DNA of 64,000 nucleotides, from NCBI RefSeq assembly GCF_052216985.1, contig NZ_JBQOUY010000007.1, positions 1-64,000 on the forward strand, written 5' to 3'. The translations under genes were made by a program, and so were the position numbers. The number at the start of each line of letters is the position of its first letter. Positions within the stretch are counted from its first letter, which is position 1. This document shows, piece by piece, positions 35,039 through 43,288 of this stretch. Origin of the DNA: Acidaminococcus fermentans_A. GTDB lineage: Bacteria > Bacillota > Negativicutes > Acidaminococcales > Acidaminococcaceae. Under the pieces are notes generated by a model. That model was not told the DNA's origin. It was given only the letters and a program-made list of their open reading frames with translations, and made no database searches.

Positions 35039-36268
35039 TTACAACAAACTGATGACACTGCTGACACCCAGGATCAGAGAGATGATGAAAATCGCTCCCC
35101 CCAACACATTTTCCAGGGTGCTGTTGGCAAACTGCCCCATGATTTTCCGGCTGGCCGTCAAATAAATGGTCACGCCCACCACTACGGGCAGCACTACACC
35201 GTTGACCATTTGGGCCGCCATGATGAGGGCAATGGGGTTGAACCCGGCACCGGCAATGATGATGCCGGTCAAAAGAACCAGGAAATTGGTGATGGTGTAC
35301 CGTTTGTCACTGCGGTTGGTTTCCCAGCCGAAAAGACCGGCTAATACATAGGAAACTCCCATAGGAGTGCAGACAGCGCTGGAAACCCCGGCAGCCACCA
35401 GACCGATGGCCATGAAAGGTTTGGCAAAGGTCCCTAGAGTAGGTTCCAGCTGGATGGACATGTCCATGGCGTTCCGGACTGGCATCCCCAGCATGACCGT
35501 TGCTGCTGTCACCATAATGGCCCCGGTGACGATGCCGCCGATGATCATGGGAACATTGGTCCCGAACCGGCAGAGGGGCAGTTCATCAGTGCTGTGCCAG
35601 GTCCGTTTGGCAGAAGCTGCATGGAGGAACATATTATAGGGCACCACGGTGGTCCCGATCAGGGACAGGCAGGTCATCAAACCTCCCTTGGGAATGCTGG
35701 GCACACAGCCAGCCAGCAGTTTCCCTAGATCCGGTTTCACCACGAACATGGTCACCAGGAACACCACTGCCATGATGATGACGCAGGCTCCCAGCAGTTT
35801 TTCCAAGTATTTCAGGGCATCCCCGGCAAAGCTCAGGAGCAGCAGGATGCAAAGGCCCCATGCGGGAGCGATGATCCGGGTAGAAATCCCCGTAAGGGCA
35901 CTGATGCCGATGGCCGTCCCGGTCAGGTCCCCGCTCATATAGGCAAATCCGCCAATGGTGATGGCCACAGCCACCAGGCCGCACAGCAGAGTCCGCAGCA
36001 CAGGGCGGTTCTCAAAATCGTTCACCAGGTTCTGGGCCAGTCCCATCTGGGTCACGATTCCCAGCCGGGCTGCCATCCCCTGCATCACAATGACCGCAAT
36101 GACTGAGAAAATGATGCACCAGAACAGCTGGAAACCATAATCGGCCCCGGCTTTGGTGGAACTGGTCACCGTCCCCGGCCCGATGAAGGAGCCTACGATC
36201 AGGAAACCAGGTCCCAATGCTCCCAACTTTTCCTTTAGGGTAAACTGCTTTTCTTGTTTTTCTGCCAT
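35039..36268 (-). CDS. NRAMP-family-like transporter
   Basis: A 409-residue membrane protein with 11 predicted helices and the family start GSFIGPGTVTSSTKAGADYG. The canonical DPGN (helix 1) reads GPGT and the helix-6 MPH reads VPYNMFLH, so the classic Asp and Met metal ligands are missing at the expected places. It precedes a ureohydrolase and is divergent from an IclR regulator. Start at 36268 follows AAGGGGAG. Together with 5110 this makes two NRAMP-like proteins without the standard site. Confidence 0.83.
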   Translation of the reverse strand: MAEKQEKQFTLKEKLGALGPGFLIVGSFIGPGTVTSSTKAGADYGFQLFWCIIFSVIAVIVMQGMAARLGIVTQMGLAQNLVNDFENRPVLRTLLCGLVAVAITIGGFAYMSGDLTGTAIGISALTGISTRIIAPAWGLCILLLLSFAGDALKYLEKLLGACVIIMAVVFLVTMFVVKPDLGKLLAGCVPSIPKGGLMTCLSLIGTTVVPYNMFLHAASAKRTWHSTDELPLCRFGTNVPMIIGGIVTGAIMVTAATVMLGMPVRNAMDMSIQLEPTLGTFAKPFMAIGLVAAGVSSAVCTPMGVSYVLAGLFGWETNRSDKRYTITNFLVLLTGIIIAGAGFNPIALIMAAQMVNGVVLPVVVGVTIYLTASRKIMGQFANSTLENVLGGAIFIISLILGVSSVISLL

Positions 36269-36467
36269 TTTTTTCTCCCCTTTTTTCAAAATAGTAAATC
36301 CTACGCCGCATTACCCTAGTGATTCACTTCTGTTTGACTACATTGTCGTTTTTATTTTTGCATTGTAGTTTTATACAGGTTTTATATCACCAATATTCCT
36401 GTTTGTCAATCAAAATCTTTTGTGTTACTCTAATTAAAGAAAATGGTCTGTCCAAAGGAGTTCTTTT
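36269..36467. promoter_or_regulatory. Divergent spacer between NRAMP-like and IclR genes
   Basis: About 200 AT-rich bases without a gene. It should contain the promoters and the IclR operator. No palindrome was identified confidently. Confidence 0.4.
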
Positions 36468-37250
36468 ATGGAAAAAAAGTTACAAAAACCCATCCAGTCC
36501 ATCCAGCGGGCCGTGCAGATCCTGGACTGTTTCACCCCTACGACGCCCAGTCTTCCCCTGGCCGCCATCAGTGAAAGGACTGGACTGAACATCAATACTG
36601 CCCGGGGCATCGTGAACACCCTGGTAGAAAGCCAGCTGCTCCTCCGTGACCGGGAAAGCGGCTTCTACAAACTGGGCTATTATTTTATGACCAAGGCCTC
36701 CATGATCCGTCAGGATATCGACCGGTATGTGGAGCTCTTTAAGCCCTTGGTAGATGCGGTTGCTGAGAAATACCATTTTTCTGCCAGCCTCCAGATGGTC
36801 TACCAGAATCAGATCTTCAGCGTCTACTGTGCCTATCCCACCAAACAGGCCTACTACATCGTCATGAGTGAATATTCGGATCTGCCCCTCCATGCCACCA
36901 GTTCCGGCAAACTGCTGCTCCTGGATGAAGTGACCCATGGCCGGGAAGAGCTGCTGGAACAGCTGGAATACCGGGCCTATACCCCCTGCAGCATCCAATC
37001 CAGCAGAGCGCTCCGGGAACAGCTGAAAGTCATCCAGGCAAACGGCTATGCTACGGAAATCGAAGAATTCTTCAATGACGTGGGCAGCCTGGCCGTCCCT
37101 TTGTACGATGAAAAAGGCCGTCTGCTGCTGACTATCAGTGCCACTTTCTTTGTCAAATCTCTGCCCCAGATCAAAGCGGATCTCCTGGCAGATTTCCAGA
37201 AAGCAGTACAGACCTGGAAACAGGCCTTACGAAAGGAGTCCATACAATGA
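36468..37250 (+). CDS. IclR-family transcriptional regulator
   Basis: A 260-residue protein: a winged helix-turn-helix (about 10-70, SIQRAVQILDCF, then LAAISERTGLNINTARGIVNTL) followed by an IclR effector domain (LHATSSGKLLLLDEV, SAGSLA-type end SVAVPLYDEKGRLL-like). Its stop overlaps the ATG of the following amidohydrolase (ATGA at 37247-37250), so the two are translationally coupled. It probably controls this operon and the divergent NRAMP/ureohydrolase genes. Confidence 0.92.
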   Translation: MEKKLQKPIQSIQRAVQILDCFTPTTPSLPLAAISERTGLNINTARGIVNTLVESQLLLRDRESGFYKLGYYFMTKASMIRQDIDRYVELFKPLVDAVAEKYHFSASLQMVYQNQIFSVYCAYPTKQAYYIVMSEYSDLPLHATSSGKLLLLDEVTHGREELLEQLEYRAYTPCSIQSSRALREQLKVIQANGYATEIEEFFNDVGSLAVPLYDEKGRLLLTISATFFVKSLPQIKADLLADFQKAVQTWKQALRKESIQ

Positions 37251-38470
37251 AAACACTGCAAACCATCTGGCAGGAACTCTTCCAACCGCTTTCGGCTTTT
37301 GGTTATGAAAAAGGCCAGGGGACTACCCGGCTTTCCTGGTCCAAGCCTTTCCTAGAAGCCCAGCAGTATCTGCGCCATTATGGTGAGGCCATCAGCCTCC
37401 AGTGCAGGCGGGACGGCTGGGGCAACCTGCTCATGACCGTACCGGGAGAAACGGATCTTCCGCCGGTGTATACCGGATCCCATCTGGATTCCGTCCCCCA
37501 TGGGGGAAAATATGACGGGGCCCTGGGCATCACTGTCCCGCTGGCCATCGCAGCCGCCTGGCACGAGAAGGGATTCCGCCCCTACCGGCCGCTGACCATC
37601 ATCGCCTTTGCAGAAGAAGAAGGCACCCGCTTCGGGACCCCCTGCCTGGGCAGCCAGGCCATGGCCGGAAAACTCCAGGGCAAAGATCCTGACCGTTTCG
37701 TAACAGCAGAAGGCCGTACCCTGTCCCAACTGCTCCAGGAAGTCGGCTTGGAAGGGGATCCCTTTGCACCCCATCTGCTACCTGGAAAATGTTTCTTGGA
37801 ACTCCATATCGAACAAGGGCGGGCGCTGGAAGATGCCAAACTGCCCCTGGGGATCGTTTCTGCCATTGTAGGTATCCGCCACTTCACCGTGACCATCACC
37901 GGCACAGCCAACCATGCCGGCACCACGGCTATGAAAGACCGGAAAGATGCCCTGGCAGCCGCCGCCCAGTGGATCTCTGCCGTATTTGAGAAAGCCCTGG
38001 CTTCCCAGCAGCAGTATGTGGCTACCGTAGGCCATATCCGGGTCTTCCCGGATGCCGGGAATGTGGTCCCAGGGAAAGCCGAGCTGTCTCTGGAAATCCG
38101 TTCTGCCAGCGATCAAACCATGGATGTTGCCCTGACGGAATTCCAAGAAGAGCTCCAGAAAATCGCCCGGACCTTCCAGGTCACATTCCAGTGGAAGCAG
38201 CTGGACCAAATCCCGCCCCTGCCCATGGAGCAAAGCCTGATGGATCTTTTCGAACAGGAGGCCCAGGACTTGAAGATCCCTTATCAGATCCAGCCCAGCT
38301 GGGCCGGCCATGATTCCATGATCCTGGGACATGAACTGTCTACAGCCATGCTCTTTGTCCCCAGCGTAAAAGGGATCAGCCATTCTCCGGACGAATATAC
38401 GGAACCTGAGCCCATCGGCCAGGCAGCAGAAGTACTGGAAAGGGTTTTGAAAAAATTGACAGCAAAATAA
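37247..38470 (+). CDS. M20 hydantoinase/carbamoylase-family amidohydrolase
   Basis: A 407-residue zinc hydrolase of the allantoate amidohydrolase / N-carbamoyl-L-amino acid hydrolase group: TGSHLDSVPHGGKYDGALG (about 79), FAEEEGTRFGTPCLGS (about 124), HIEQGRALE (about 186) and the dimerisation-domain NHAGTTAMKDRKDA. It is coupled to an IclR gene. Allantoate or N-carbamoyl-amino acid deamidation would release ammonia, matching the neighbouring ureohydrolase. The exact substrate is unassigned. Confidence 0.9.
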   Translation: MKTLQTIWQELFQPLSAFGYEKGQGTTRLSWSKPFLEAQQYLRHYGEAISLQCRRDGWGNLLMTVPGETDLPPVYTGSHLDSVPHGGKYDGALGITVPLAIAAAWHEKGFRPYRPLTIIAFAEEEGTRFGTPCLGSQAMAGKLQGKDPDRFVTAEGRTLSQLLQEVGLEGDPFAPHLLPGKCFLELHIEQGRALEDAKLPLGIVSAIVGIRHFTVTITGTANHAGTTAMKDRKDALAAAAQWISAVFEKALASQQQYVATVGHIRVFPDAGNVVPGKAELSLEIRSASDQTMDVALTEFQEELQKIARTFQVTFQWKQLDQIPPLPMEQSLMDLFEQEAQDLKIPYQIQPSWAGHDSMILGHELSTAMLFVPSVKGISHSPDEYTEPEPIGQAAEVLERVLKKLTAK

Positions 38471-38515
38471 AAAACAAGGGGTGCTGCACAAAACGTGTAG
38501 CACCCCTTGTTTTTT
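38471..38515. terminator. Bidirectional terminator, TGCTGCAC family
   Basis: ACAAGGGGTGCTGCAC pairs with the near complement around AAAAC, flanked by A- and T-runs, between two convergent genes. Confidence 0.92.
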
Positions 38516-38518
38516 CCG

Positions 38519-39709
38519 TTATTTTACATATTTCCCATATGTCTTTTCCATCCGTTCCAGGGCTTCCTGGATATACCGGGTGGGGCAGGCCAGGTTCCAC
38601 CGCTCGAACCCTTCTCCCTGTTTCCCGAAGATATATCCTTCATCAAAGAAGAGCCGGGCTTCCTGGTGATTGATCCGTTCCAATTCTTTATGATCCAGAC
38701 CCAGACCCCGCCAATCCATCCATAGCAGATAGGTTCCTTCCAGCCTCTTGACTTTGATCTGGGGGAATTTCTGCGCCATGAACCCGATGACCAGTTTCCG
38801 GTTGGCATCAATGACCTGGAGGCATTGGTCCAGCCATTTTTCACATTTTCGATAGGCTGTCTCACAGGCAAGATACCCTAGGATATTGCATTTGGGATTG
38901 GGATTGGTCTGTTTCAGAAAATCCATATACCGGGCCCGGAGATGGGCATTGGGGATGAAGATATTGGAAGTCTGCAGCCCGGCCAAATTGAAGGTCTTGC
39001 TGGGAGCAGTCAGCACCAGACAGTTCTGTTCGGCTTCTGGAGAAAGAGACGCGTAGACGGTATGTTCATAACCGGGCATGATCAGGTCATCATGGATTTC
39101 ATCCGAGACTACCAATACCCCATTGGCCAGGCAGATTCCGGAAATCCGCTGGAGTTCTTCCCGTGTCCAGACCCGGCCGGCAGGGTTATGGGGACTGCAG
39201 AAGATCAGCATCTTGGTATGGCAGTCTTTAGCTTTCCGTTCAAAATCTTCGAAATCGATGGCGTAGCTGTCTCCCTGCTCCACCAGCGGACAGTCCACCA
39301 GCTTCCGTCCCGTGTCCAAAACCGCATGGTACATGGGATAGTAGACCGGGGTCAGCAGCATGACGCCATCTCCCGGCTGGGTATAGGCTTTCACCGCTGT
39401 GAAGAAAGCATCCACCACCCCATGGGAAGGACAGATCCATTCCGGTTTGGCTGCCCAGTGATGCCGTTTTTCCTGCCATGCACAGCAGGCTTCCCGATAA
39501 GATGCCGTAGGATTGGCATACCCCAGCACAAAATCATCGATTTCTTTCTTCAGTGCTTCTTTGATTTCCGGCGCCGTTTCCAATTCCATATCCGCTACAG
39601 AAAAAGGAATGATGTCTTCCTCCGGACGGACCCCATACCGTGCCATCTCCTGCCATTTAAAGGACCCTTTCCCATACCGTTTGTTGATGGTGGTAAAATT
39701 GTATGCCAT
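38519..39709 (-). CDS. PatB/MalY-type C-S lyase (aminotransferase fold)
   Basis: A 396-residue fold-type I PLP enzyme. The N-terminal MAYNFTTINKRYGKGSFKW and IPFSVADMELETAPEI stretch, FCSPHNPAGRVWTREEL and the Schiff-base loop LTAPSKTFNLAGLQ are typical of MalY/PatB cystathionine beta-lyase-like proteins. It cleaves C-S bonds of cystathionine or cysteine conjugates, giving a thiol, pyruvate and ammonia. GGGGAGGAG precedes the ATG. A second member lies at 43289. Confidence 0.9.
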   Translation of the reverse strand: MAYNFTTINKRYGKGSFKWQEMARYGVRPEEDIIPFSVADMELETAPEIKEALKKEIDDFVLGYANPTASYREACCAWQEKRHHWAAKPEWICPSHGVVDAFFTAVKAYTQPGDGVMLLTPVYYPMYHAVLDTGRKLVDCPLVEQGDSYAIDFEDFERKAKDCHTKMLIFCSPHNPAGRVWTREELQRISGICLANGVLVVSDEIHDDLIMPGYEHTVYASLSPEAEQNCLVLTAPSKTFNLAGLQTSNIFIPNAHLRARYMDFLKQTNPNPKCNILGYLACETAYRKCEKWLDQCLQVIDANRKLVIGFMAQKFPQIKVKRLEGTYLLWMDWRGLGLDHKELERINHQEARLFFDEGYIFGKQGEGFERWNLACPTRYIQEALERMEKTYGKYVK

Positions 39710-39775
39710 AGGATACTCCTCCCCAGTCTTTTTTTATTATTCTAACTTCCTGAGAAGGATTTATCAATAAGCAGG

Positions 39776-39806
39776 AAAAGGGGCTGTTGCAAACGCAGCA
39801 GCCCCT
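39776..39806 (-). terminator. GGGGCTGTTGCA-family terminator after small ORFs
   Basis: GGGGCTGTTGC pairs with its near complement CGCAGCAGCCCC around AAA. It is the most compact member of the family. Confidence 0.9.
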
Positions 39807-39811
39807 CCCTT

Positions 39812-39973
39812 TTATACCCTAAATTCCCGTCTTACCATCCCCGGGACCTCCACTTCATACCCGGTGATCTTGGATTCTGCCGTACTGGAGTCCAGCGTCC
39901 CCAGGGTCAGGATTTCTAACAAGATTTCCAATTTTTTCGTCATCGCATAACCGCTCTTGGCTGTCATTCCCAT
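39812..39973 (-). CDS. Small ORF, 53 residues, unknown
   Basis: Starts MGMTAKSGYAMTKKLEILLE and ends with a basic tail (MVRREFRV). AGGAGGG lies 7 nt upstream of the ATG, so translation is likely. It has the same start context (ATGGGAATG) as the upstream small ORF at 40022-40174 and is followed by a terminator. It is not hydrophobic enough for a clear membrane segment. Not recognised as a known family. Small regulatory, toxin or precursor peptides are possible but unproved. Confidence 0.6.
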   Translation of the reverse strand: MGMTAKSGYAMTKKLEILLEILTLGTLDSSTAESKITGYEVEVPGMVRREFRV

Positions 39974-40021
39974 AATCCATCCCTCCTGCTCTCTTACTTT
40001 TCTGCCAGGGACCGATTCCTT

Positions 40022-40174
40022 TTATTCGAAATCGAAATATCCCATGGGATCCCAGTCCTTCAGGCTGGGGACATCGCTTCCGGACAGGCTGGGAGCGAAC
40101 AGTTCCAGGATCTTCTCTTCTACACCGGCGGTTTCTTTGCGAACCATTGTTTCTACTTTACTATTCATTCCCAT
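40022..40174 (-). CDS. Small ORF, 50 residues, unknown
   Basis: Starts MGMNSKVETMVRKETAG and ends DWDPMGYFDFE, an acidic, aromatic tail. AAAAAGGAGGG lies just upstream of the ATG. It is the first of two tandem small ORFs sharing an MGM start; an inverted repeat and a TATAAT lie upstream. No maturation or export gene was seen next to it. Not recognised as a known family. Confidence 0.62.
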   Translation of the reverse strand: MGMNSKVETMVRKETAGVEEKILELFAPSLSGSDVPSLKDWDPMGYFDFE

Positions 40175-40191
40175 AATAGCCCTCCTTTTTC

Positions 40192-40222
40192 GTTCGGTTA
40201 TTTCCGAACTATATTTATTATA
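40192..40222 (-). promoter_or_regulatory. Promoter and inverted repeat before the small ORF pair
   Basis: An inverted repeat GTTCGG-N6-CCGAAC (40192-40209) lies between a minus-strand TATAAT (40217-40222) and the ribosome site, so it would overlap the transcription start. It could be an operator or a leader stem-loop. The -35 is poor. Confidence 0.5.
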
Positions 40223-40312
40223 ACTTATAAATAGTTTATGTATAGTGTTTCACATTTCATTGTTTCATTTGTGATTGAATTGTAAATAGTTTTACGGAAT
40301 TTGAGATAATTA

Positions 40313-40361
40313 AAAAAGGAGGCTGTGAAAAAATGATTTCTCATTTTTTCACAGCCCCTTT
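40313..40361 (-). terminator. GGGGCTGTG-family terminator after rpoN
   Basis: AAGGGGCTGTGAAAAAATGA on the minus strand pairs with its near-complete complement around a 3-nt loop. It begins at the rpoN stop codon. Confidence 0.92.
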
Positions 40362-41697
40362 ACCACTCTTTTCTCGCGCTTTTGTCTCCGATGCCCATCT
40401 TGACCCGATACTTGTTCACCGTCCGCCGGGCCATGCGGATGCCCTGCCGGGCCAGGGCATCACAGATTCCCTGGTCACTGAGAGGTTTCCGCTTGTCTTC
40501 TTCTTCGATTACTTTCCGGATCAGTTCCTGGAGTTTTTCCTCGGTCACTGCCCCCGCAGACTGGGAGACCGCCTGTCCCACCAGGAAGCTCCCTGCTGGA
40601 AAGCTTCCCCAGCGGCAGGCGATGACCTTATGCTGGAGGGCCCGGCTGACCGTAGAAATGGCCAGCCCTGTCTCTTCTGCCAGATCAGCCAGTTTCAAAG
40701 GCTGCCGGTGCCCCGGTCCCAGCCGGAAGAAAGGTTCCTGATGGCTCACCAGAGCCTGGAACACCAACAGCAGGGTCTGCTGCCGTTCTTTCAGCATCTG
40801 CTGGAGCTGCCGGGCTTTTCCCAGCTGCTCCTTCAGGTAGGCTTTCACCTGCCCATCCCCCTGCTCTCCGGCCCAGTCCAGATATTCCTGGTTCAGGACG
40901 AATTTCCGTCCCCAGGTATCGTACACCGTGACTTGCAGCCCTGCTCCGGTATCTTCCACCCGGGCATCCTCCCGCTGGTACACCACTGGTCCGGCTTCCG
41001 CAAACCGGGCTCCCGGCTTGGGATCTAAAGCACAGATCTGGGCTTTGGCATCCAGGACTTCCCGAGCCGTCACATGGAATTTCCTAGCCAAGGCCGGGAT
41101 CTGGTTCTGTCCCAACTGTTCCAGTCCCGACTGGATGATCTTCCGGGCTAGTTCCGTCCCCTCCGGTGCCTGTTCCAGCTGCAGCAACAGGCACTGGGAA
41201 AGATCCTGTGCCCCTACTCCTGCCGGCTCCAGCTGCTGGACCTTTTGCAGCGCCTGCAAGACCAGCTTTTCAGGAACTCCAAAGGCCCGGGCGGTTTCTT
41301 CCACACTCTCCGTCCACCAGCCCCGGCTGTCCAGGGTCCCGGCAATATAAAAAGCCAGAGTCCGTTCTTGGTCAGACAAAGGCAGACAGCCCAGCTGTTC
41401 TTCCACCACCTGCTGGAGAGTCTTTTCCTGCCGGGAAGCATTGGCCACCGGATCCGGCAGGGGGTCATCCTCCTTATCCCGGATCCGTTTCCCCCGATAT
41501 GCTTCCTGGGCCGTTTCCTGCCAGGCCGGACCTGTCACTTCACTGGGGAATTCCAGGAGAGGATTGGCCTCCACCGCCTCCTGGACGTACTGTTCCAGTT
41601 CCAGCGCTCCCAATTGGAGCAGTTTCATCTGCTGGACCAGATGGAGATTCAGCTGTTGCTTCAGCTGAGGAGCCAGAGTCAATTTGGTGATGCCCAT
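40360..41697 (-). CDS. rpoN: RNA polymerase sigma-54 factor
   Basis: A 445-residue sigma-54. A glutamine-rich region I (LAPQLKQQLNLHLVQQMKLL) is followed by the core-binding domain, the DNA-binding region and the C-terminal RpoN box ARRTVNKYR near residue 430. It directs transcription from -24/-12 promoters activated by enhancer-binding proteins. The start at 41697 is chosen by homology; the AAAGGAGG site is 12 nt away, a bit far. No enhancer-binding protein gene was seen in this window. Confidence 0.93.
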   Translation of the reverse strand: MGITKLTLAPQLKQQLNLHLVQQMKLLQLGALELEQYVQEAVEANPLLEFPSEVTGPAWQETAQEAYRGKRIRDKEDDPLPDPVANASRQEKTLQQVVEEQLGCLPLSDQERTLAFYIAGTLDSRGWWTESVEETARAFGVPEKLVLQALQKVQQLEPAGVGAQDLSQCLLLQLEQAPEGTELARKIIQSGLEQLGQNQIPALARKFHVTAREVLDAKAQICALDPKPGARFAEAGPVVYQREDARVEDTGAGLQVTVYDTWGRKFVLNQEYLDWAGEQGDGQVKAYLKEQLGKARQLQQMLKERQQTLLLVFQALVSHQEPFFRLGPGHRQPLKLADLAEETGLAISTVSRALQHKVIACRWGSFPAGSFLVGQAVSQSAGAVTEEKLQELIRKVIEEEDKRKPLSDQGICDALARQGIRMARRTVNKYRVKMGIGDKSARKEW

Positions 41698-41829
41698 AAT
41701 GAGAGAGGGCCTCCTTTCTTCCATAGTTTTTGTATAAAAAAATCCCATAGCCTGTAAGGGCTATTAGGATCAGGATCCAGGAGATTGGATACAATAAGTA
41801 TACCATTTCCACCCCGCATTGGGGAAGGG

Positions 41830-43221
41830 CTAGCTGTACAGATCTTCCACTCCCAACAGGAGGGCTCCTTCCCTGGCTGCCCTTTCTTTAACCGGTTGGG
41901 TATAGCCTCCCTTGCTGAAAAACAGCAGATATTTTTCACGGATCTGGGGAAATGCCAAAGTGGCAGTGAGCAAATCTTCGTATTCCTCCATGGGCAGCGG
42001 CCGATTCCTGTATTTGCATTCGCAGAAAAGGCCTCGGGTCCCGGTCCGGTCCAAGGCTAAGATATCCACATCATCCTGCTGCCGCAGCACTGGATTGTTC
42101 CCCCACCATTTACCTATCTTGGCCGGAACGAAAGGCAGTTTTCCCGCTCGGGCTTTATCCTGGAGATACTGCTTGCAAATCCGTTCAAACACAGGCCCCA
42201 TATAATCCGGAAGGTTTTCCATGATTTCACGGGCTGCCTCTTTTTCTCCCAACAATTGATTGTAATTCTCCCGGCTGAACACAAACCGATACCAGAAGGT
42301 GTAAAAGAAAACCGTCAGTTCATAAATCCCCTTTCTGCTCCGTTCCGGCTCTCCGCAGGGAACGGTCCGCTGCACCAGCCGCAGGGTCTGGAGTACCTGC
42401 AGGTATTTGCTGCATTTTTCATTGGATTCATGGATCCGGTCCCCGATCCGGGTCACCTGATTGGCCCCATTTGCGATGGCCTCCAGGATGCTGTTATAAA
42501 CCCCCGGTTCCCGCAGTTCCATCCGCAGGAGCATCTGGGGTTCGTCATGAAGAAAAGCATTGGGAGAAAGGATTTTCCAAGCAATGTTCTCTTCCAAGGA
42601 AAGCCCGGGATCAAAGGCCCGAAGATACCGGGGAATCCCCCCCAGGATCCCGTAAGCCAGAAGCTGCTGTCCCGGATCCCAATTAGGAAAAAAAGCAGCG
42701 ACTTCCCAATAGGAAAAAGGCTGGACTTCCATCTGTCCGGTAATCCGTCCGTAAAGAGGACTCTGATATCCCATGATCTCATTGACCATGAAGCTGACAC
42801 TGGAGCCGCAAAGGATCAGAAAAATATTCTTCCCTTCCCAGGCATGGTCGATCACATGCTGAAAAATGCTTTTAATGGAAGGATTCTGCCCAGCCAGAAA
42901 CGGAAACTCATCGATGATGAGAACGGTTTTTTCTTGGGGATTGACCCGAGCGGTAATGAAATCCAGGGCCTGTTCCCAACCCTCAAAAGGAGCCACCGGA
43001 CTGCCCAGCAGCCGGGTCTGGATCAAACGGGAAAAATCCTGGAGGTTCAGGGCATCATTCTTTTCCTGGGCCGAGAAAAACAGACAAGGGTGCCTGTGGG
43101 CAAATTCTTGGAGTATGGTGGTTTTCCCTACCCGACGGCGGCCATACATCACCAAAAACTGGAATCCCTTCGTTCCATAGGCTTCTTCCAGTACCGAAAG
43201 TTCTTTCTCCCGTCCGATCAT
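41830..43221 (-). CDS. AAA ATPase with DUF234-type C-terminus
   Basis: A 463-residue ATPase: the start MIGREKELSVLEEAY, Walker A GRRRVGKTT (about 32), Walker B VLIIDEFPFLA (about 103), then a helical domain and a C-terminal nuclease-like domain with DDVDILALDRTGTRGLFCECKYR, which fits DUF234 archaeal-type ATPases. Such proteins are common in anaerobes, and their function is not known. It is preceded by a cluster of AT-rich palindromes (43244-43288). The C-terminal Asp/Glu-x-Lys core (D, ECK) suggests a PD-(D/E)XK nuclease fold. Confidence 0.85.
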   Translation of the reverse strand: MIGREKELSVLEEAYGTKGFQFLVMYGRRRVGKTTILQEFAHRHPCLFFSAQEKNDALNLQDFSRLIQTRLLGSPVAPFEGWEQALDFITARVNPQEKTVLIIDEFPFLAGQNPSIKSIFQHVIDHAWEGKNIFLILCGSSVSFMVNEIMGYQSPLYGRITGQMEVQPFSYWEVAAFFPNWDPGQQLLAYGILGGIPRYLRAFDPGLSLEENIAWKILSPNAFLHDEPQMLLRMELREPGVYNSILEAIANGANQVTRIGDRIHESNEKCSKYLQVLQTLRLVQRTVPCGEPERSRKGIYELTVFFYTFWYRFVFSRENYNQLLGEKEAAREIMENLPDYMGPVFERICKQYLQDKARAGKLPFVPAKIGKWWGNNPVLRQQDDVDILALDRTGTRGLFCECKYRNRPLPMEEYEDLLTATLAFPQIREKYLLFFSKGGYTQPVKERAAREGALLLGVEDLYS

Positions 43222-43243
43222 ATCCTTCCCCCCTTAAAAAAAT

Positions 43244-43288
43244 ATACTCGTAAGTATTATACTTACGAGTATTATACTTTAAAGTATA
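43244..43288. repeat. Tandem palindromes between PatB-like gene and AAA ATPase
   Basis: A 29-bp inverted repeat (13-bp perfect arms ATACTCGTAAGTA, 3-nt centre) at 43244-43272 is followed by TATACTTTAAAGTATA (43273-43288). Together they place four TATACT-like half-sites in 45 bp. They may terminate the PatB-type gene or act as an operator ahead of the ATPase. Confidence 0.7.

Noticed and set aside
40360..41697. A nearby sigma-54 promoter or enhancer-binding protein
   Set aside because: No TGGCAC-N5-TTGC was found by eye near rpoN and no AAA+ enhancer-binding protein was recognised. The AAA ATPase at 41830 lacks the GAFTGA motif.
41540..41812. A 90-residue frame with a hydrophobic N-terminus upstream of rpoN
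   Set aside because: Half of it overlaps rpoN in another frame and turns into low-complexity Gly/Ser/Pro. A short membrane peptide from the non-overlapping part cannot be excluded but is not supported.
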